Source: a candidate division TM6 bacterium UASB124
GTDB lineage: Bacteria > Dependentiae > Babeliae > Babeliales > RVW-14
DNA: 11,535 nucleotides
Direction: 5' to 3'
NCBI GenBank assembly: GCA_001468855.1
Contig: LDIV01000002.1
Span: 53,959-65,493, forward strand
This document shows positions 1-6,753 of the stretch, piece by piece. A model generated the notes under the pieces. The model was not told the origin of the DNA and made no database searches. It worked only from the letters and a program-made list of their open reading frames with translations. The translations under genes and the position numbers were made by a program. The stretch's first letter is position 1. Each line of letters begins with the position of its first letter.

Positions 1-430
1 GGAAAAAATAGATGATTATTTGGTTTGCGTCTTCATTTTTGATTAGAGGGGCACATGCTTTTTCTGCTACAGCTTTCCAGGCTTCATTGGCCGGTTGTGC
101 TGCTTGTTTTAGTTCATCGTGAAGTTGTGCCTTTGCTTCGTTAAGCTTAAGATCCTTAGCCTTTTGTTTAACATTTGTTGCCAATGTTGCACAATCTTCT
201 TTGATTTTTTCTTTTGAATCTTTGCCAAGAATTTTTTCAATCTTGGCTTCTAGTTTGTCATGATGATATTTAATAATGGTTTTGCACTTTTTAGCAGCAG
301 ATTTAAATTCTTTTGAGCAAGCCTTTTCGAGTTCTTTTTGTTGTTTTTGTGGTATGTCATTGTTAATTTTTTCAACTGTTTTGCCTATTTCTTCGGCGGT
401 ATAATTGACGATTGAATCTATTTTTTGCAT
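1..430 (-). CDS. Main body of the frame-broken exported protein; helical, Lys/Cys-rich, partial at window edge
   Basis: The frame is open from the window edge up to a TAG near 540. The first ATG overlapping the upstream stop is at 430-428 and begins MQKIDSIVNYTAEEIGKTVE. About 143 residues are visible. They are rich in Lys, Glu and Ala, look largely alpha-helical or coiled-coil, and have scattered cysteines (in KACSKEF, AKKCKT, KEDCAT and EKACAPL). No enzyme motif or known domain is recognised. No SD precedes the ATG at 430 (the upstream bases are ATCATCCGAAAAC). This favours the body being translated by fusion to the signal-peptide frame at 418-582, or by coupling to it, rather than by independent initiation. 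A longer in-frame ATG at 535 would give an N-terminus without a signal sequence. The C-terminus lies outside the window. A secreted helical protein is inferred; the function is unknown. Confidence 0.6.
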   Translation of the reverse strand, partial: MQKIDSIVNYTAEEIGKTVEKINNDIPQKQQKELEKACSKEFKSAAKKCKTIIKYHHDKLEAKIEKILGKDSKEKIKEDCATLATNVKQKAKDLKLNEAKAQLHDELKQAAQPANEAWKAVAEKACAPLIKNEDANQIIIYFF

Positions 431-582
431 GTTTTCGGATGATTTTGTAATACCAGTGCTGTTTGCTTGTATGTTGTTATTGCGGCTTGAGTGACTGATA
501 CCGGTTGTGGCAATTGAGTAGTTGCAGTACAGCATTGGCTAATTAACGTTAATCCTGACAATATGTAGATTTTTTGCTTCAC
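418..582 (-). CDS. N-terminal (signal peptide) part of a frame-broken exported protein
   Basis: I do not recognise the family. The GTG at 582-580 is chosen as start because AAAGGAG (594-588) lies 5 nt upstream, an excellent SD. The 54-residue product has a Sec-type N-terminus: MKQK, then a hydrophobic stretch IYILSGLTLI, then SQCCTA, then a Gln/Thr-rich segment. It ends in CKK followed by TAG at 420-418. That stop directly follows six A (complement of 421-426). Shifting back one base there enters the long open frame that continues to the window edge (see the 1-430 entry). The simplest reading is that this is the signal peptide and first residues of one secreted protein, split by a one-base change or by slippage. 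A free-standing 54-residue peptide is possible but less likely, because the downstream frame has neither an SD nor a signal peptide of its own. Confidence 0.6.
   Translation of the reverse strand: MKQKIYILSGLTLISQCCTATTQLPQPVSVTQAAITTYKQTALVLQNHPKTCKK
421..426 (-). other. A6 slippery run at the frame break of the exported gene
   Basis: On the minus strand the sequence reads TGC AAA AAA TAG in the signal-peptide frame. Reading one A twice (or an A7 run) gives TGC AAA AAA ATA GAT TCA, which joins the signal-peptide frame to the long downstream frame. The stop is immediately after the run. The layout fits transcriptional or ribosomal slippage, a real one-base deletion, or a homopolymer sequencing error; the sequence alone cannot separate these. 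Confidence 0.5.
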
Positions 583-595
583 GATAACTCCTTTG

Positions 596-625
596 GTAAC
601 ATAATTAATTAAGGACAATTATAAT
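596..625. promoter_or_regulatory. Candidate divergent promoter with palindromic -10 region
   Basis: AATTATAATT (617-626) is a perfect palindrome, so it offers a TATAAT on both strands: plus at 620-625, minus at 623-618. On the plus strand GTAACA (596-601, four of six matches to TTGACA) sits 18 nt upstream, giving a predicted start near 632 and a leader of about 67 nt for the peptidase gene. No good -35 is visible for the minus direction. The position between two divergent secreted-protein genes supports a shared promoter region. This is sequence matching only. Confidence 0.4.
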
Positions 626-698
626 TAAGTGGGGGCAAGTGTATCACAAAATGTTTTTAAAATAAGTATGTTTGATGAAGCGTGAAGGGGGCGTATGT

Positions 699-2810
699 AT
701 GAAAAAATGTATATGGATAGTAAGTTTATTTGTTTTGGCTAATTGCAGCAGGTACAAGAAGTCTGAACCGTTATCATTAGGGGAGTTTTGCTCCATGTTC
801 AAAAATAAAGTTACAACTGCGGATGATGTTATTAAATATTTTCCCAAAACTGAAAAAGAGGTTGCTGAATATGGGGCACATGCTATAGCTCGTGCTCAAC
901 AGGATCTTGATAAAGTGCTTATGTGTGCTCCTGAGAAAAGAACGTTTGATAATACTGCGCGTGCTATTGATATCATCATTGGACAATTTTCAAGTATCAA
1001 AGACACCATGTTTGTCCTCGAAATGGTTAGCCCGATTGAAGCTATTCGTAAGGCATGCCACAAAGAGGTATTAAAACTTAATGCATTTGCTGTTGATACC
1101 TTTGCAAGCAAAAAAGTATATCAGGCGTTTAAAGACTATGCTCACGGCAATGCTGTTCATGAAAAACTTAATGACGAACAGCGTTATTTTATTGATGAGA
1201 CTATGCGTGATTTTAAACGTCAGGGCTTAAGCTTGCCGGATGACCAATACGAAGAGATTCAAAAAATACGTAAAGAACTTACAGCATTATTAATGACGTT
1301 TGAAGAAAATATTGCAACCGATAAAAGTATGATTAAAGTTACGTTGAATGATTTGGCAGGATGTGATGATCATTTTGTGCGAAGTCTGGAATGTGATACA
1401 ACCGGTCATTGTGTTATCGGGTGCGATTATCCAACTTATTATGAGGTTATGGAAAATTGTTCGGTTGAAGAAACTCGCAAGCGTTTGTATATGGCCTTTG
1501 GTAATCGTGCTTATCCTGCCAATATGGAGGTGCTGAATGCAATTATTGCCAAGCGTGATACATTGGCACAAAAGCTTGGATTTGAGAGTTATGCAGCACT
1601 TGATCTTGATTCAGTGATGGCAAAAACTCCTCAGCGTGCAGAACAATTTATTTATGAATTGGCGACACGTGCACATATCAAAATGGATCAAGAGTTAGCT
1701 ATATTCAAAAAAAATCTACCGGAGGGGGTTTCTCTTGATGAGCAAGGACGGTTTAAACCGTGGGATTTGGCATATGTAAAAAATAATTATAAAAAGAAGC
1801 ACTTTAATATTGATCAACATCGTATTGCAGAATATTTCCCTGTAGAGCAGACGCTTCAAGGTGTGTTTGATATCTATCAACGCTTTTTAAATTTAAAATT
1901 TACGTTACTTAAGCCAAGTTGGTCATGGAATGATGAGGTGCGGCTTATTGAGGTTAGACAAAAACATGACAACCGTTTACGTGGTTATGTATTTATTGAT
2001 CTTTATCCTCGCGCCGATAAATATTCACATGCATGCCATTGTGGAATGTTGCAGACATCAAAGACCTATAAACAGGATGGTTCTATTGAATATTCTCCAT
2101 CAGCAGCTATTGTAATTGCGAACTTCCCCCGTGGGACTAAAGAGCGTCCGGCTTTACTTAAACATCTTGATGTTGAAACATTCTTTCATGAATTTGGTCA
2201 CGCAATGCATTTTGTTTTAGGTAGTACTGAAATGATTTCTTTTGCCGGTACTGCAGTCAAAACGGATTTTGTTGAAGTGCCGTCACAAATTTTTGAAGAA
2301 TGGATGTTTGATAAACAACTTCTTATGGGGCTGAGCAAACATTATAAGACCGGTGAACCGTTGCCAGAGAATTTGATTAATACCATGATTGAACTTAAAA
2401 AGTTTGACTCTGGCTGGTTTGTTGTTCGTCAGTGTATGCTTTCATTAGTGTCTCTTGAATTTTATAAGCAGGGTGCAACCAAAGATACAAGCGCAATAAC
2501 ACGGATGTTGGCAGAAAAATTGACGCCTGAAGTTCGTTTTGTTCCCGATGTTCACATGCAGGCATCGTTCGGCCATCTTACTGAATATGGTGCGAAATAT
2601 TATAGCTACATGTGGGCTAAAGTGTATGCTCTTGATCTGTTTTACGTTCTTAAGGATCAAGGGTTAGTAAATCCACAGGCAGGCAAAGTTTTTGTTGATA
2701 AGATTCTTGCTAAAGGTGGCAGCGTTGATCCAAATCTGTTGTTACATGATTATTTGGGTAGGGAGCCTAATCAAGATGCATTTTTTAAGGATTTAGGAAT
2801 TTTGGCGTAA
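699..2810 (+). CDS. Exported M3A family zinc metallopeptidase, thimet oligopeptidase-like
   Basis: Zinc oligopeptidase of MEROPS family M3, subfamily A, expected to cut short peptides. The 703-residue length matches thimet oligopeptidase/OpdA. The zinc site FHEFGHAMH has His497, Glu498 (catalytic) and His501. The third ligand is Glu526 in DFVEVPSQ, 25 residues on as in the family. The substrate-binding FGHL...YGAKYYSYMW block is near the C-terminus, and the tail GREPNQDAFF resembles animal and fungal thimet/neurolysin enzymes more than E. coli OpdA or Dcp (from memory). ATG699 is preferred over upstream TTG672/ATG675 because GAAGGGGG (684-691) lies 7 nt upstream and the product then starts MKKCIWIVSLFVLANC, a Sec signal. 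LANC could be a lipobox, but Asn at -1 is atypical, so lipoprotein status is uncertain. An exported location is unusual for this usually cytosolic family. The ABC ATPase gene follows after 8 nt. Confidence 0.93.
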   Translation: MKKCIWIVSLFVLANCSRYKKSEPLSLGEFCSMFKNKVTTADDVIKYFPKTEKEVAEYGAHAIARAQQDLDKVLMCAPEKRTFDNTARAIDIIIGQFSSIKDTMFVLEMVSPIEAIRKACHKEVLKLNAFAVDTFASKKVYQAFKDYAHGNAVHEKLNDEQRYFIDETMRDFKRQGLSLPDDQYEEIQKIRKELTALLMTFEENIATDKSMIKVTLNDLAGCDDHFVRSLECDTTGHCVIGCDYPTYYEVMENCSVEETRKRLYMAFGNRAYPANMEVLNAIIAKRDTLAQKLGFESYAALDLDSVMAKTPQRAEQFIYELATRAHIKMDQELAIFKKNLPEGVSLDEQGRFKPWDLAYVKNNYKKKHFNIDQHRIAEYFPVEQTLQGVFDIYQRFLNLKFTLLKPSWSWNDEVRLIEVRQKHDNRLRGYVFIDLYPRADKYSHACHCGMLQTSKTYKQDGSIEYSPSAAIVIANFPRGTKERPALLKHLDVETFFHEFGHAMHFVLGSTEMISFAGTAVKTDFVEVPSQIFEEWMFDKQLLMGLSKHYKTGEPLPENLINTMIELKKFDSGWFVVRQCMLSLVSLEFYKQGATKDTSAITRMLAEKLTPEVRFVPDVHMQASFGHLTEYGAKYYSYMWAKVYALDLFYVLKDQGLVNPQAGKVFVDKILAKGGSVDPNLLLHDYLGREPNQDAFFKDLGILA

Positions 2811-2818
2811 GGAATTAT

Positions 2819-3772
2819 ATGAACCAATCTCATGTTCTTGAAGTCAAAGATTTAACTAAAATATATAAATCAAAAGATACCAATAAACCATTTTTTGCGG
2901 TTGATCATATTTCGTTTGCATTGAGAAGTGGTGAGATTTTAGGGATTTTAGGCCCTAATGGTGCCGGTAAGACAACGACCATACAAATGCTTTTAAGCAC
3001 GTTAAAACCGACATCAGGTCAGATTAATTTTTTTGGTAAAAATTTTTTTACCTATCGATCCGAGGTATTACAAAATATTAGTTTTGCAAGTACGTATATC
3101 AGTATGCCATCCCATCTTTCTATTAAAGAAAATCTTGAAATTCATGGCAAGATGTATGGTATGTCTGGCAAAGAGCTTAAAGGTCGCATAGAAAAATTTC
3201 TTACGGCATTTGATGCATGGGAGATGCGTGATCGTACGATTGCTTCACTTTCAGCAGGGCAAAAAACACGTGTTATGTTGACGCGTGCTTTTATGACGCA
3301 TCCTCGGATAGTTTTACTTGATGAGCCGACGGCAGCGCTAGATCCTGATATGGCAAAAGAAGTTCGTAATTTTATTCGTAAGCAACAGCAAGAATATAAT
3401 GTTTCTATTCTTTTTACGTCACACAACATGGATGAGGTTGCTGAGTTATGCCAACGTGTTTTAGTGCTTAAAAGTGGAAAAATTATTGCCGATGATACGC
3501 CAGAGGCATTGGCATCAAGTGTTTCAACGTCGCGAGTTCATTTAGTTGTGGGCGATGGACTCAAACGAACAATTCATTATGCAGAAGAGCGAAAATTGGC
3601 ATATACCGTTCAAGAACGATCAATAGCTATTGAAGTTGATGAACGTGCTATTGCCGAACTGTTAACAGGTCTTGCTCGTGTTGGAGTTTCTTATACTCAA
3701 ATATGGATAGAAAAACCAACGCTTGAAGATTACTTTTTACAAATTGCGCATAATTCAAATCATGTTGGTTGA
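2819..3772 (+). CDS. ABC transporter ATP-binding protein, ABC-2 exporter type
   Basis: Cytoplasmic ATPase that powers the permease encoded next to it. In order: Walker A GPNGAGKT (residues 45-52), signature LSAGQ (144-148, variant of LSGGQ), Walker B IVLLDE (164-169), D-loop (AALD), switch His202 in TSHNMDE, then a C-terminal region of about 90 residues typical of COG1131-type drug/lipid/polysaccharide exporter ATPases. The Q-loop glutamine is not seen where expected: aligned back from the KENL block, position 92 is Thr in SFASTYISMP. The start ATG2819 is 8 nt after the peptidase stop, and the SD (AAGGAA) overlaps that stop, indicating translation from one polycistronic mRNA. At the 3' end 11 nt separate its stop from the permease ATG. 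The substrate is not predictable. Confidence 0.92.
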   Translation: MNQSHVLEVKDLTKIYKSKDTNKPFFAVDHISFALRSGEILGILGPNGAGKTTTIQMLLSTLKPTSGQINFFGKNFFTYRSEVLQNISFASTYISMPSHLSIKENLEIHGKMYGMSGKELKGRIEKFLTAFDAWEMRDRTIASLSAGQKTRVMLTRAFMTHPRIVLLDEPTAALDPDMAKEVRNFIRKQQQEYNVSILFTSHNMDEVAELCQRVLVLKSGKIIADDTPEALASSVSTSRVHLVVGDGLKRTIHYAEERKLAYTVQERSIAIEVDERAIAELLTGLARVGVSYTQIWIEKPTLEDYFLQIAHNSNHVG

Positions 3773-3783
3773 AAGGGGGTCAT

Positions 3784-4572
3784 ATGAGTTTCTCATTTCA
3801 TCGCGTTGTGGCTATTATGCTTCGGTATGTGATTGTAGAAAGGCGTAATCCGTTGCGTATGGCTGAAACATTGTATTGGCCATTAATGGATATTGTGTTA
3901 TGGGGATTTACCGCTACTTGGATGGAAAAACAGCAGTTACGTGCGGCAAATATTGCGCTCATGATAATGACAGGGTTAATATTGTGGCAAATTGTCATGC
4001 GCGCATATCATGAAGTCTCAATGCGTATTACCGAAGAGATGTGGGATCGTAGTTTCGTGACGCTTTTTTCGACACCATTATCAATCAGTGAATGGATTGT
4101 TGGTGTTATGTGCAATGGTTTGATTCGTATGTTTATTGTTTTATTTTTCGGTGCCGGTGTCATCTGGCTTATGTATGCACTTAATATTTTTATGGTTGGA
4201 TGGATGTTTGTTCCCTTCGTTGCGTTGCTGATTATGTTCGGATGGACGCTTGGATTCTTTAGTGCGTCAATTATTGTTTATTATGGACAAAAAGCTCAGA
4301 ATGTCCCGTGGATTATCGGTGTTCTTTTTGCTCCTATAAGTGGCGTTTTTTATCCTATTGAAATTTTCCCTCGTTGGATTCAGGCAATATCGTATTGGTT
4401 ACCAACGACATACATTTTTGAAGGAATGCGAACCATTCTTTTTAAAGGTTTTATGTCGTGGGGACATCTTGGGATGAGTTTGATGCTTAATGTTGTCTAT
4501 TTGACTGCCTCTTTATTGCTTTTTCGATATATGTTTGAAAAAAGTCGTTCATATGGATTTGACCGATTGTAA
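3784..4572 (+). CDS. ABC-2 type transporter permease
   Basis: Inner-membrane subunit that pairs with the ATPase encoded just upstream. The 262 residues contain about six hydrophobic segments, roughly at 30-48, 54-74, 100-128, 133-160, 170-192 and 230-250. The last third has the ABC-2 hallmark: a proline-rich APISGVFYPIEIFP stretch followed by a short helix and SYWLPTTYIFEGMR. This layout is typical of ABC-2 exporters of drugs, lipids or polysaccharides (COG0842/COG1682-like). ATG3784 is preferred to TTG3769, which overlaps the ATPase stop, because GAAAGGGGG lies 4 nt before the ATG. Tight spacing suggests stoichiometric expression with the ATPase. No fused periplasmic or nucleotide-binding domain is present. 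The substrate is unknown; linkage to an exported peptidase and small secreted proteins makes export of an envelope component plausible, but this is inference. Confidence 0.9.
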   Translation: MSFSFHRVVAIMLRYVIVERRNPLRMAETLYWPLMDIVLWGFTATWMEKQQLRAANIALMIMTGLILWQIVMRAYHEVSMRITEEMWDRSFVTLFSTPLSISEWIVGVMCNGLIRMFIVLFFGAGVIWLMYALNIFMVGWMFVPFVALLIMFGWTLGFFSASIIVYYGQKAQNVPWIIGVLFAPISGVFYPIEIFPRWIQAISYWLPTTYIFEGMRTILFKGFMSWGHLGMSLMLNVVYLTASLLLFRYMFEKSRSYGFDRL

Positions 4573-4577
4573 CATAT

Positions 4578-4606
4578 TTGACAATGCATCGTTGCTCTTG
4601 TAGCTT
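4578..4606 (+). promoter_or_regulatory. Candidate promoter for the small exported protein gene
   Basis: A perfect TTGACA at 4578-4583 lies six bases after the permease stop. With a 17-nt spacer the -10 position reads TAGCTT (4601-4606), only three of six matches to TATAAT. Start would fall near 4613, some 37 nt before the ATG at 4650. The good -35 and sensible position support it; the weak -10 does not. Confidence 0.3.
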
Positions 4607-4649
4607 GATTTTGTTGTTATTTTTTTATCATTTAAAAGAGGATTGTATA

Positions 4650-5135
4650 ATGAAGCGCATGCATTTATTATCGCTTGTATTTGTAGCAGGGATTGTAAGT
4701 TCCATACACGCTGAGCAATCGGTTGCCGAATCTGTTTCATCATCAACGCAAACAACTAATCAGACACAAATTGTTCCTATGATGATTCATGCTGAAGATA
4801 TTGCACGTTATGTGATATTGTTTGCTCTTGAACGTAAAGATTTGGTTAATTACAACAAAGAAGCATGGAGTAAGTTGTTGGAAAAGTCTCTTGATTTTGG
4901 AAGGCACATGCAACAGATCAAGCATAGTGGTGGCGATTTTCCATATCAAGTGTTTATAGATTATATTACGGCTCTTGCTGATGTTGTGAAGAGTGATGAG
5001 ACAAAGTCCATTGCGACTCTTTTAAATTTTGGTATGTTACCTGTACCACAGCAGGTTGATACAAAAGTGGCACCATCAACTATTGAGCATAAAACAGAAC
5101 AACTAAAAACAGTGTCAGATCAAGAAAATAAGTAG
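4650..5135 (+). CDS. Small exported protein of unknown function
   Basis: A 161-residue protein with no family I recognise. ATG4650 is chosen because AGAGGA (4637-4642) is 7 nt upstream and the product then begins with a classical signal peptide: MKRMHLLSLVFVAGIVSSIHA, with cleavage predicted before EQ. An upstream TTG-initiated extension from 4578 would bury the signal peptide and is rejected. After a Ser/Thr/Gln-rich linker (about residues 23-42), residues about 43-125 look mostly alpha-helical (IARYVILFALERKDLV, FIDYITALADVVKSDE). The tail is polar and charged. There is no cysteine or enzyme motif. It follows the exporter genes by 77 nt and precedes a strong terminator, so it may be read through from the peptidase-exporter operon or from its own promoter. 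It is probably periplasmic or secreted; a role with the transporter is speculation. Confidence 0.75.
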   Translation: MKRMHLLSLVFVAGIVSSIHAEQSVAESVSSSTQTTNQTQIVPMMIHAEDIARYVILFALERKDLVNYNKEAWSKLLEKSLDFGRHMQQIKHSGGDFPYQVFIDYITALADVVKSDETKSIATLLNFGMLPVPQQVDTKVAPSTIEHKTEQLKTVSDQENK

Positions 5136-5154
5136 TATAAATTTTTATTACGAT

Positions 5155-5189
5155 AATGGCCGGCAAAAAGATGCCGGCCATTTTAATTT
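5155..5189 (+). terminator. Strong Rho-independent terminator
   Basis: A perfect 11-bp stem (5155-5165 pairing with 5172-5182; core ATGGCCGGCA) with a six-base loop AAAAGA is followed by TTTTAATTT. It lies 20 nt after the stop of the small exported protein gene. The next gene's SD begins only about 7 nt after the U-tract. Confidence 0.85.
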
Positions 5190-5213
5190 GTGAGTGAAAG
5201 GGGACTGGTTTGT

Positions 5214-5669
5214 ATGGTTACAAGATTTTTGATATCTGTACTGCTTTTGTATCATTGTGTTAGCGCAGCGGATTCGGCTTTATTATTTGACGAAGACGAT
5301 CAAGATATACTTTCCTCTGTTGATATGGCTACTATGCCGAATCAAGAAACGTTGAAAAAGCTTTTTGTAGGCAATAAATTACAATATTTTGCAGAACGGA
5401 CGCTTGCTGTTCACCAATTGGCTGATGTATCATTGACCGCTGAGGCAATAGAAATTATTGAGCAGCTTATTTTGAACGATTACTCAGATGTGTTGCAGGA
5501 GGATACATCTTCAGTTGATGGTAAAATATCGTTGGAACAAACAAAAAAATTATTTGATAATGTTATTGATACCGTACTAAAAGATTATCCCAAGGTGAAA
5601 GAACAACGAGATTTGTTGAGAAAAAAGGCTATTTATGCGGAGACGTGTGTATGTGTAAAAGATTTTTAA
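5214..5669 (+). CDS. Secreted protein of unknown function, first copy of a tandem paralogous pair
   Basis: A 151-residue protein of unrecognised family. ATG5214 is favoured over GTG5190 because it gives a clean signal peptide (MVTRFLISVLLLYHCVSA, cleavage before ADS) and GAAAGGGGA (5196-5204) lies 9 nt upstream. The mature part starts with an acidic stretch (DEDDQD), then is mainly alpha-helical. It shares a pattern with the next gene's product: MP..ETLKKLF near residues 41-51, a Leu-Ala/Gly turn with LTAEAIEI, LxDY, and LFDNVIDTVLKDYPKVKE near the C-terminus. The last residues (AETCVCVKDF) are encoded in DNA that also holds the start of the next gene, and they may be a by-product of the duplication. 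A terminator stands just upstream, so expression needs read-through or a promoter I cannot place. Function unknown; location probably periplasmic or extracellular. Confidence 0.72.
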   Translation: MVTRFLISVLLLYHCVSAADSALLFDEDDQDILSSVDMATMPNQETLKKLFVGNKLQYFAERTLAVHQLADVSLTAEAIEIIEQLILNDYSDVLQEDTSSVDGKISLEQTKKLFDNVIDTVLKDYPKVKEQRDLLRKKAIYAETCVCVKDF

Positions 5670-6070
5670 TGATAATACTTATATTCAATTATTGTTGTAA
5701 TGCTGCTGAACAAAATACTACGTCAGAAGAAGATGGCCAATCTATGTCATCAGCGAAATATGAAATGGTGACGCTGCCGGATTATATGACACTTAAAAAA
5801 CTTTTTTCAACAAATGGATTACAGGATTTAGTAGAAAAAACCGATATTATTATACGGCTGGCCGGTACTACCTTGTCGGCCGGGGGGATAGAGATTGCAA
5901 AAAAAGTAATGTTGTCTGATTATGCGAAAACGTTAAAAGAGGTGAAGGTTTCATCTGAAGATGCCGAACTGTTGTTCAATAAAATTATTGACATACTATT
6001 AAGTGACTACCCAGTAGTGAGAGAAAACCTACGTCTTTTTAGGGTTAAGTATAAAAAACAATTAAAATGA
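5651..6070 (+). CDS. Secreted protein of unknown function, second copy of the tandem paralogous pair
   Basis: A 139-residue paralogue of the preceding product. ATG5651 has GGAGA (5639-5643) 7 nt upstream and overlaps the end of the first copy by 19 nt in another frame, so translation is probably coupled. Signal peptide: MCKRFLMIILIFNYCCNA, cleavage before AEQ. The mature part repeats the first copy's plan: acidic N-terminus (SEEDGQ), TLPDYMTLKKLF (residues 41-52), LAGTTLSAGGIEIAKK, LSDY, then LFNKIIDILLSDYPVVRE. The leaders also match: GTGTGTATG plus AGATTTTT here, GTTTGTATG plus AGATTTTT in the first copy. This shows tandem duplication followed by divergence. It is followed by a hairpin terminator. 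Function unknown; no cysteine remains in the mature part, and no catalytic motif is visible. Confidence 0.72.
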   Translation: MCKRFLMIILIFNYCCNAAEQNTTSEEDGQSMSSAKYEMVTLPDYMTLKKLFSTNGLQDLVEKTDIIIRLAGTTLSAGGIEIAKKVMLSDYAKTLKEVKVSSEDAELLFNKIIDILLSDYPVVRENLRLFRVKYKKQLK

Positions 6071-6090
6071 GTTTATTGTTATGCGATAGG

Positions 6091-6127
6091 AAAAGATCGT
6101 TACTCCTGTAATGGTCTTTTTAATTTT
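6091..6127 (+). terminator. Terminator between convergent genes, possibly bidirectional
   Basis: A 13-bp stem pairs 6091-6103 with 6108-6120 (two G-U pairs on the plus strand) around the loop TCCT, followed by TTTTTAATTTT for plus-strand transcripts. The same dyad ends in a T-run when read on the minus strand, just past the Nudix gene stop (6122-6120), so it may end both converging transcripts. Confidence 0.65.
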
Positions 6128-6743
6128 GTGCGACAAGAGCGGTGTCTTTTTTTTGATTAATCAATATAGAACATAATGTTTTAAAATTACGTCCGTGAAT
6201 ATCATTTAATTTCAGTGTATCCATAAAGGGGGAATATAAAACAATTGTATCTTTGACGCTGCTATCAATGATTGCCGTATTAGGAACAGTTCGTGGCCCT
6301 GTGAGCGCCGTCCATGTAACCCATGCAAATCCAACTTTTTCTCGTTCAACTGCCAGGGTTGATTTATTTCTTGCCTGATGAAAGACCTTTGCTTTGATGT
6401 ATGGTACATGAACCACTATTCCGCAGTAGCCTTTTTTTTTGAAAACATATCCTTTGTCCCAACTTGTTTTTGTTCGTTGTTTCAAGTCTTTGATGACTCC
6501 GATTGTTTCTTCGCTTCCTTCTCTGATTGCCGTTTCTAAGTCTGATTCATTGCCTTCTTGTGTTCCGCCAAAATCCGTCCATCCACCAATGTTTTTTCTT
6601 GATGCATCAAGGCCGATGAGGAAAATAAGATTATTGTCTTTGATTGTGTAAGGTAGAATGCCGGCGGCGCCTTTGGGGCTGACGAGTGATATATGTATAA
6701 GAATGAATACGAAAGTTAAAACGATTTTTTTATTTATGTGCAT
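6120..6743 (-). CDS. Nudix hydrolase with N-terminal signal/anchor segment
   Basis: Predicted to hydrolyse a nucleoside diphosphate linked to another group; the substrate cannot be told. The Nudix box is clear: Gly60, Glu66, then ETAIREGSEETIGV with Arg74, Glu75, Glu78, Glu79 (metal ligands) and Gly82. Compared with GX5EX7REUXEEXGU there is one extra residue before Gly82. Residues 1-24 form a basic start (MHINKK) plus a hydrophobic run (IVLTFVFILIHISLV), immediately before the first domain strand AAGILPYT. That looks like a Sec signal or uncleaved anchor, which is unusual because most Nudix enzymes are cytosolic. No good signal-peptidase site is obvious (Pro after Ser22). No other nearby Met would remove the segment. 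The SD GGAGAGGGG abuts the ATG and overlaps the rarA stop, so the gene is co-transcribed with and probably coupled to rarA. The C-terminal third (about 140-207) has no motif I can name. Confidence 0.85.
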   Translation of the reverse strand: MHINKKIVLTFVFILIHISLVSPKGAAGILPYTIKDNNLIFLIGLDASRKNIGGWTDFGGTQEGNESDLETAIREGSEETIGVIKDLKQRTKTSWDKGYVFKKKGYCGIVVHVPYIKAKVFHQARNKSTLAVEREKVGFAWVTWTALTGPRTVPNTAIIDSSVKDTIVLYSPFMDTLKLNDIHGRNFKTLCSILINQKKDTALVAQN

Positions 6744-6753
6744 GCCCCTCTCC

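Noticed and set aside
672..698. Upstream TTG/ATG starts for the M3 peptidase
   Set aside because: They would add MMKREGGVC before the signal peptide, and the best SD lies between them and ATG699.
1290..1571. Minus-strand 93-codon open frame inside the M3 peptidase gene
   Set aside because: It lies fully antisense to a well-supported conserved gene, has no domain pattern, and is a shadow of the coding frame.
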